From: an uncultured Muribaculaceae bacterium
Lineage (GTDB): Bacteria; Bacteroidota; Bacteroidia; Bacteroidales; Muribaculaceae
NCBI GenBank assembly: GCA_910579305.1
Contig: CAJTTA010000023.1
Span: 1 to 33,345 of the forward strand
Direction: 5' to 3'
DNA length: 33,345 nucleotides
Shown: one piece after another, positions 31,989 through 33,345 of the stretch
Layout: every line of letters begins with the position of its first letter
Numbering within the stretch: position 1 is the stretch's first letter
Position numbers and translations under genes: made by a program
Notes under the pieces: generated by a model
What the model was told of the DNA's origin: nothing
Databases searched by the model: none
What the model saw: the letters and a program-made list of their open reading frames with translations, nothing else

Positions 31989-32016
31989 TTGGCGTAACTA
32001 AAAAAATAAACGCCTA

Positions 32017-32679
32017 ATGAAACATTTAAAATTATTATTCATGTCGCTGGCGGTGATGCTGACAATGTCGGCATGCAGCGATGAAGACGGCCCTGCTTCT
32101 AATCCGGAGACGAAGTCGTATGTGGAGACAAGAGTGCCGAAATATCTCACGGCGCAGGAGTTTCAGCAGAAAGTGGAAGGCAAGATGTGGGTGAAGTATC
32201 GTTTCTTCGGCTACTATAACGGTGACGATGTCAATCTTGAGCCTCCCATGATAGCCGGACAGTGGCCCCTCATACGGGCTTATCATTTTGCTGACGGTAA
32301 ATGCACTATGTTTGGCATGAAGGTGCCTGGAATGCCGGGCCCGATGAATCAGAAGTATCATTATTACTATAAGTATAATCCCGAGACAGGCTTTATTGAA
32401 ATTAGTTTGTACGAAGGTGGTTTCGATGAAGGACTTTCGCTTCACGTAGTGGCGCTTGAAGGTGATGAGCTTATAGTGAGAGATGATTATGGCATATTGC
32501 CGGAAGGATGGACCGGCGATGAGGCTACATTTGATTGGATGACATATCATAGTCATGATGAAGACTCCTATAAAGAATCTTCTCTGCGTCTTGCCAGACC
32601 TTCGGAGCAGGAAACATATTGGAGCTACGGAGAGAGCACGGATCCCTATGAGCCCGGTGCAAACGTGTCTGAGCGATGA
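32017..32679 (+). CDS. Lipoprotein of unknown function, first of a tandem pair
   Basis: 220 residues. Lipoprotein signal MKHLKLLFMSLAVMLTMSAC with lipidation at C20, followed by SDED, whose acidic residues resemble the surface-export signal of Bacteroidetes lipoproteins. The mature part contains GKMWVKYRFFGYYNG (55-69), LIRAYHFADGKC (85-96), YKYNPETG (118-125) and DELIVRDDYGILPEGWTG (150-167). It is related to the next gene, with which it overlaps by 4 nt (ATGA). I do not recognise a named family. The repeated Trp/Tyr/Asp motifs suggest a compact beta-rich domain. It is expressed from the promoter at 31957. Confidence 0.82.
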   Translation: MKHLKLLFMSLAVMLTMSACSDEDGPASNPETKSYVETRVPKYLTAQEFQQKVEGKMWVKYRFFGYYNGDDVNLEPPMIAGQWPLIRAYHFADGKCTMFGMKVPGMPGPMNQKYHYYYKYNPETGFIEISLYEGGFDEGLSLHVVALEGDELIVRDDYGILPEGWTGDEATFDWMTYHSHDEDSYKESSLRLARPSEQETYWSYGESTDPYEPGANVSER

Positions 32680-33245
32680 GACCGGTAAAGTTTCTATATC
32701 TCCTGCCTCTGCTGCTGTCAGCCGCATGTAGCGATGAGGATATTCCCGATCCGGAGCCTGTCTATCCTTCGGCGGAGACTGTCGCCCTTACGCTCGAAGG
32801 CCGGATATGGGTGCCTGCAGGGTTGGCCGAATTCTATAACGGCGAGGGCGAGCGATGTCCGGATCCGGACTATCCCGCGACGTTGCCGGCGTGTGAGGCG
32901 TATGGATTCGAAGGCGATGTCATTTCTGAATACGCCGTGCACGAATCTTCGCCGGTGTTCTGCATCGACCGCTATAAGTATTCCTACGATGAGAGCACGG
33001 GCTGCCTGGGCAAGGGTGATGCCCCTCATTATATTCTCATAGAGAGCGTGAGCGAGGATGAAGTGACGGTGCGTGACAGTTTCGGATGCCTGCAGCAGGG
33101 CTGGAACGGCAGTTTCGAGAGCTTCGACTGGGATGGCGCCCCCGTTGATGAGGGTTCCTATCGCGTGCGCAGATGGAGGCCTGCGTCGAAGAAGGATTTA
33201 AGCAGGCTGGAAGAGTATTATTTCACAAGCCGCGATTTCTTTTGA
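32676..33245 (+). CDS. Lipoprotein of unknown function, second of a tandem pair
   Basis: 189 residues. Signal MRPVKFLYLLPLLLSAAC with lipidation at C18, again followed by SDED. It shares ordered motifs with the previous gene: GRIWVPAGLAEFYNG (42-56), CEAYGFEGD (73-81), YKYSYDESTG (100-109) and DEVTVRDSFGCLQQGWNG (128-145). In contrast to its partner, it has five cysteines in the mature part (C61, C73, C96, C110, C138). The start overlaps the stop of the first gene (ATGA), so translation is coupled. After its stop, 33246-33345 holds nothing I can identify. Confidence 0.82.
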   Translation: MRPVKFLYLLPLLLSAACSDEDIPDPEPVYPSAETVALTLEGRIWVPAGLAEFYNGEGERCPDPDYPATLPACEAYGFEGDVISEYAVHESSPVFCIDRYKYSYDESTGCLGKGDAPHYILIESVSEDEVTVRDSFGCLQQGWNGSFESFDWDGAPVDEGSYRVRRWRPASKKDLSRLEEYYFTSRDFF

Positions 33246-33345
33246 TACGCAAAGAATGTAAGTCAATATAATATAATGGAAAGTCGGTCTGCAGGGCAAC
33301 CGCATCAGAATCCATAATTTTTAAGAAGCGTTATCAAATATTTAG

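Noticed and set aside
1..33345. Mobile elements, phage genes, tRNAs or defence systems
   Set aside because: I looked for transposases, integrases, terminal repeats, cloverleaf folds and known defence motifs and found none. RecQ and the SF1 helicase are in ordinary housekeeping context.

Overview
This window is a chromosomal segment of a member of the Bacteroidales; Muribaculaceae or a close relative is my guess at family level. The lineage evidence is seen in the sequence: promoters of the Bacteroidetes primary-sigma type (TTTG or TTG, about 20 bp, then TAnnTTTG), almost no Shine-Dalgarno sequences, a BspA-like secreted protein with a C-terminal sorting-type tail, DUF3822 next to rsmD, SDED-type lipoproteins, and the secY-map-infA-rpmJ order without adk.

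Positions 1-11.3 kb are the 3' part of the S10/spc/alpha ribosomal supercluster, all on the + strand: rpmC (partial)-rpsQ-rplN-rplX-rplE-rpsN // rpsH-rplF-rplR-rpsE-rpmD-rplO-secY-map-infA-rpmJ // rpsM-rpsK // rpsD-rpoA-rplQ. Most genes are 0-40 nt apart. The exceptions are the long spacers at rpsN/rpsH (312 nt, three hairpins), rpmJ/rpsM (298 nt, with a promoter), rpsK/rpsD (247 nt, with a segmented hairpin just upstream of rpsD) and rpoA/rplQ (153 nt). These are the likely control points. A strong hairpin ends the cluster after rplQ.

Positions 11.5-20.2 kb hold smaller units. They are outer-membrane phospholipase A (pldA, +); an M48 protease (-), separated from pldA by a 48-nt perfect palindrome; a small membrane protein (+) that shares a near-palindromic divergent promoter with the protease gene; an overlapping pair on the - strand (putative lipoprotein, then a polytopic DUF6056-like protein); a ClC family transporter (-); an SF1 RecD/Dda-like helicase (-); and, divergent from it, DUF3822-rsmD (+).

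Positions 20.3-25.1 kb (+) hold an acidic Ala/Gly-repeat protein behind a consensus promoter, a decayed secreted-protein remnant with its own promoter, a BspA-like leucine-rich-repeat protein, and gpmI followed by an HD-domain hydrolase. Positions 25.2-31.4 kb (-) hold recQ, guaB and a two-domain periplasmic parvulin PPIase. Between guaB and the PPIase gene lies a 431-nt spacer with two terminator-like hairpins. Positions 31.4-33.3 kb hold a 578-nt gene-free stretch and then a tandem pair of related lipoproteins behind a good promoter.

I see no CRISPR array, tRNA, rRNA, insertion sequence or phage gene. The best candidates for undescribed biology are the rpsD leader, the structured rpsN/rpsH spacer, the self-overlapping divergent promoter at 13.3 kb, the lipoprotein pair at 32-33 kb, and the possible small RNA between guaB and the PPIase gene. 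No defence or mobile system is visible.
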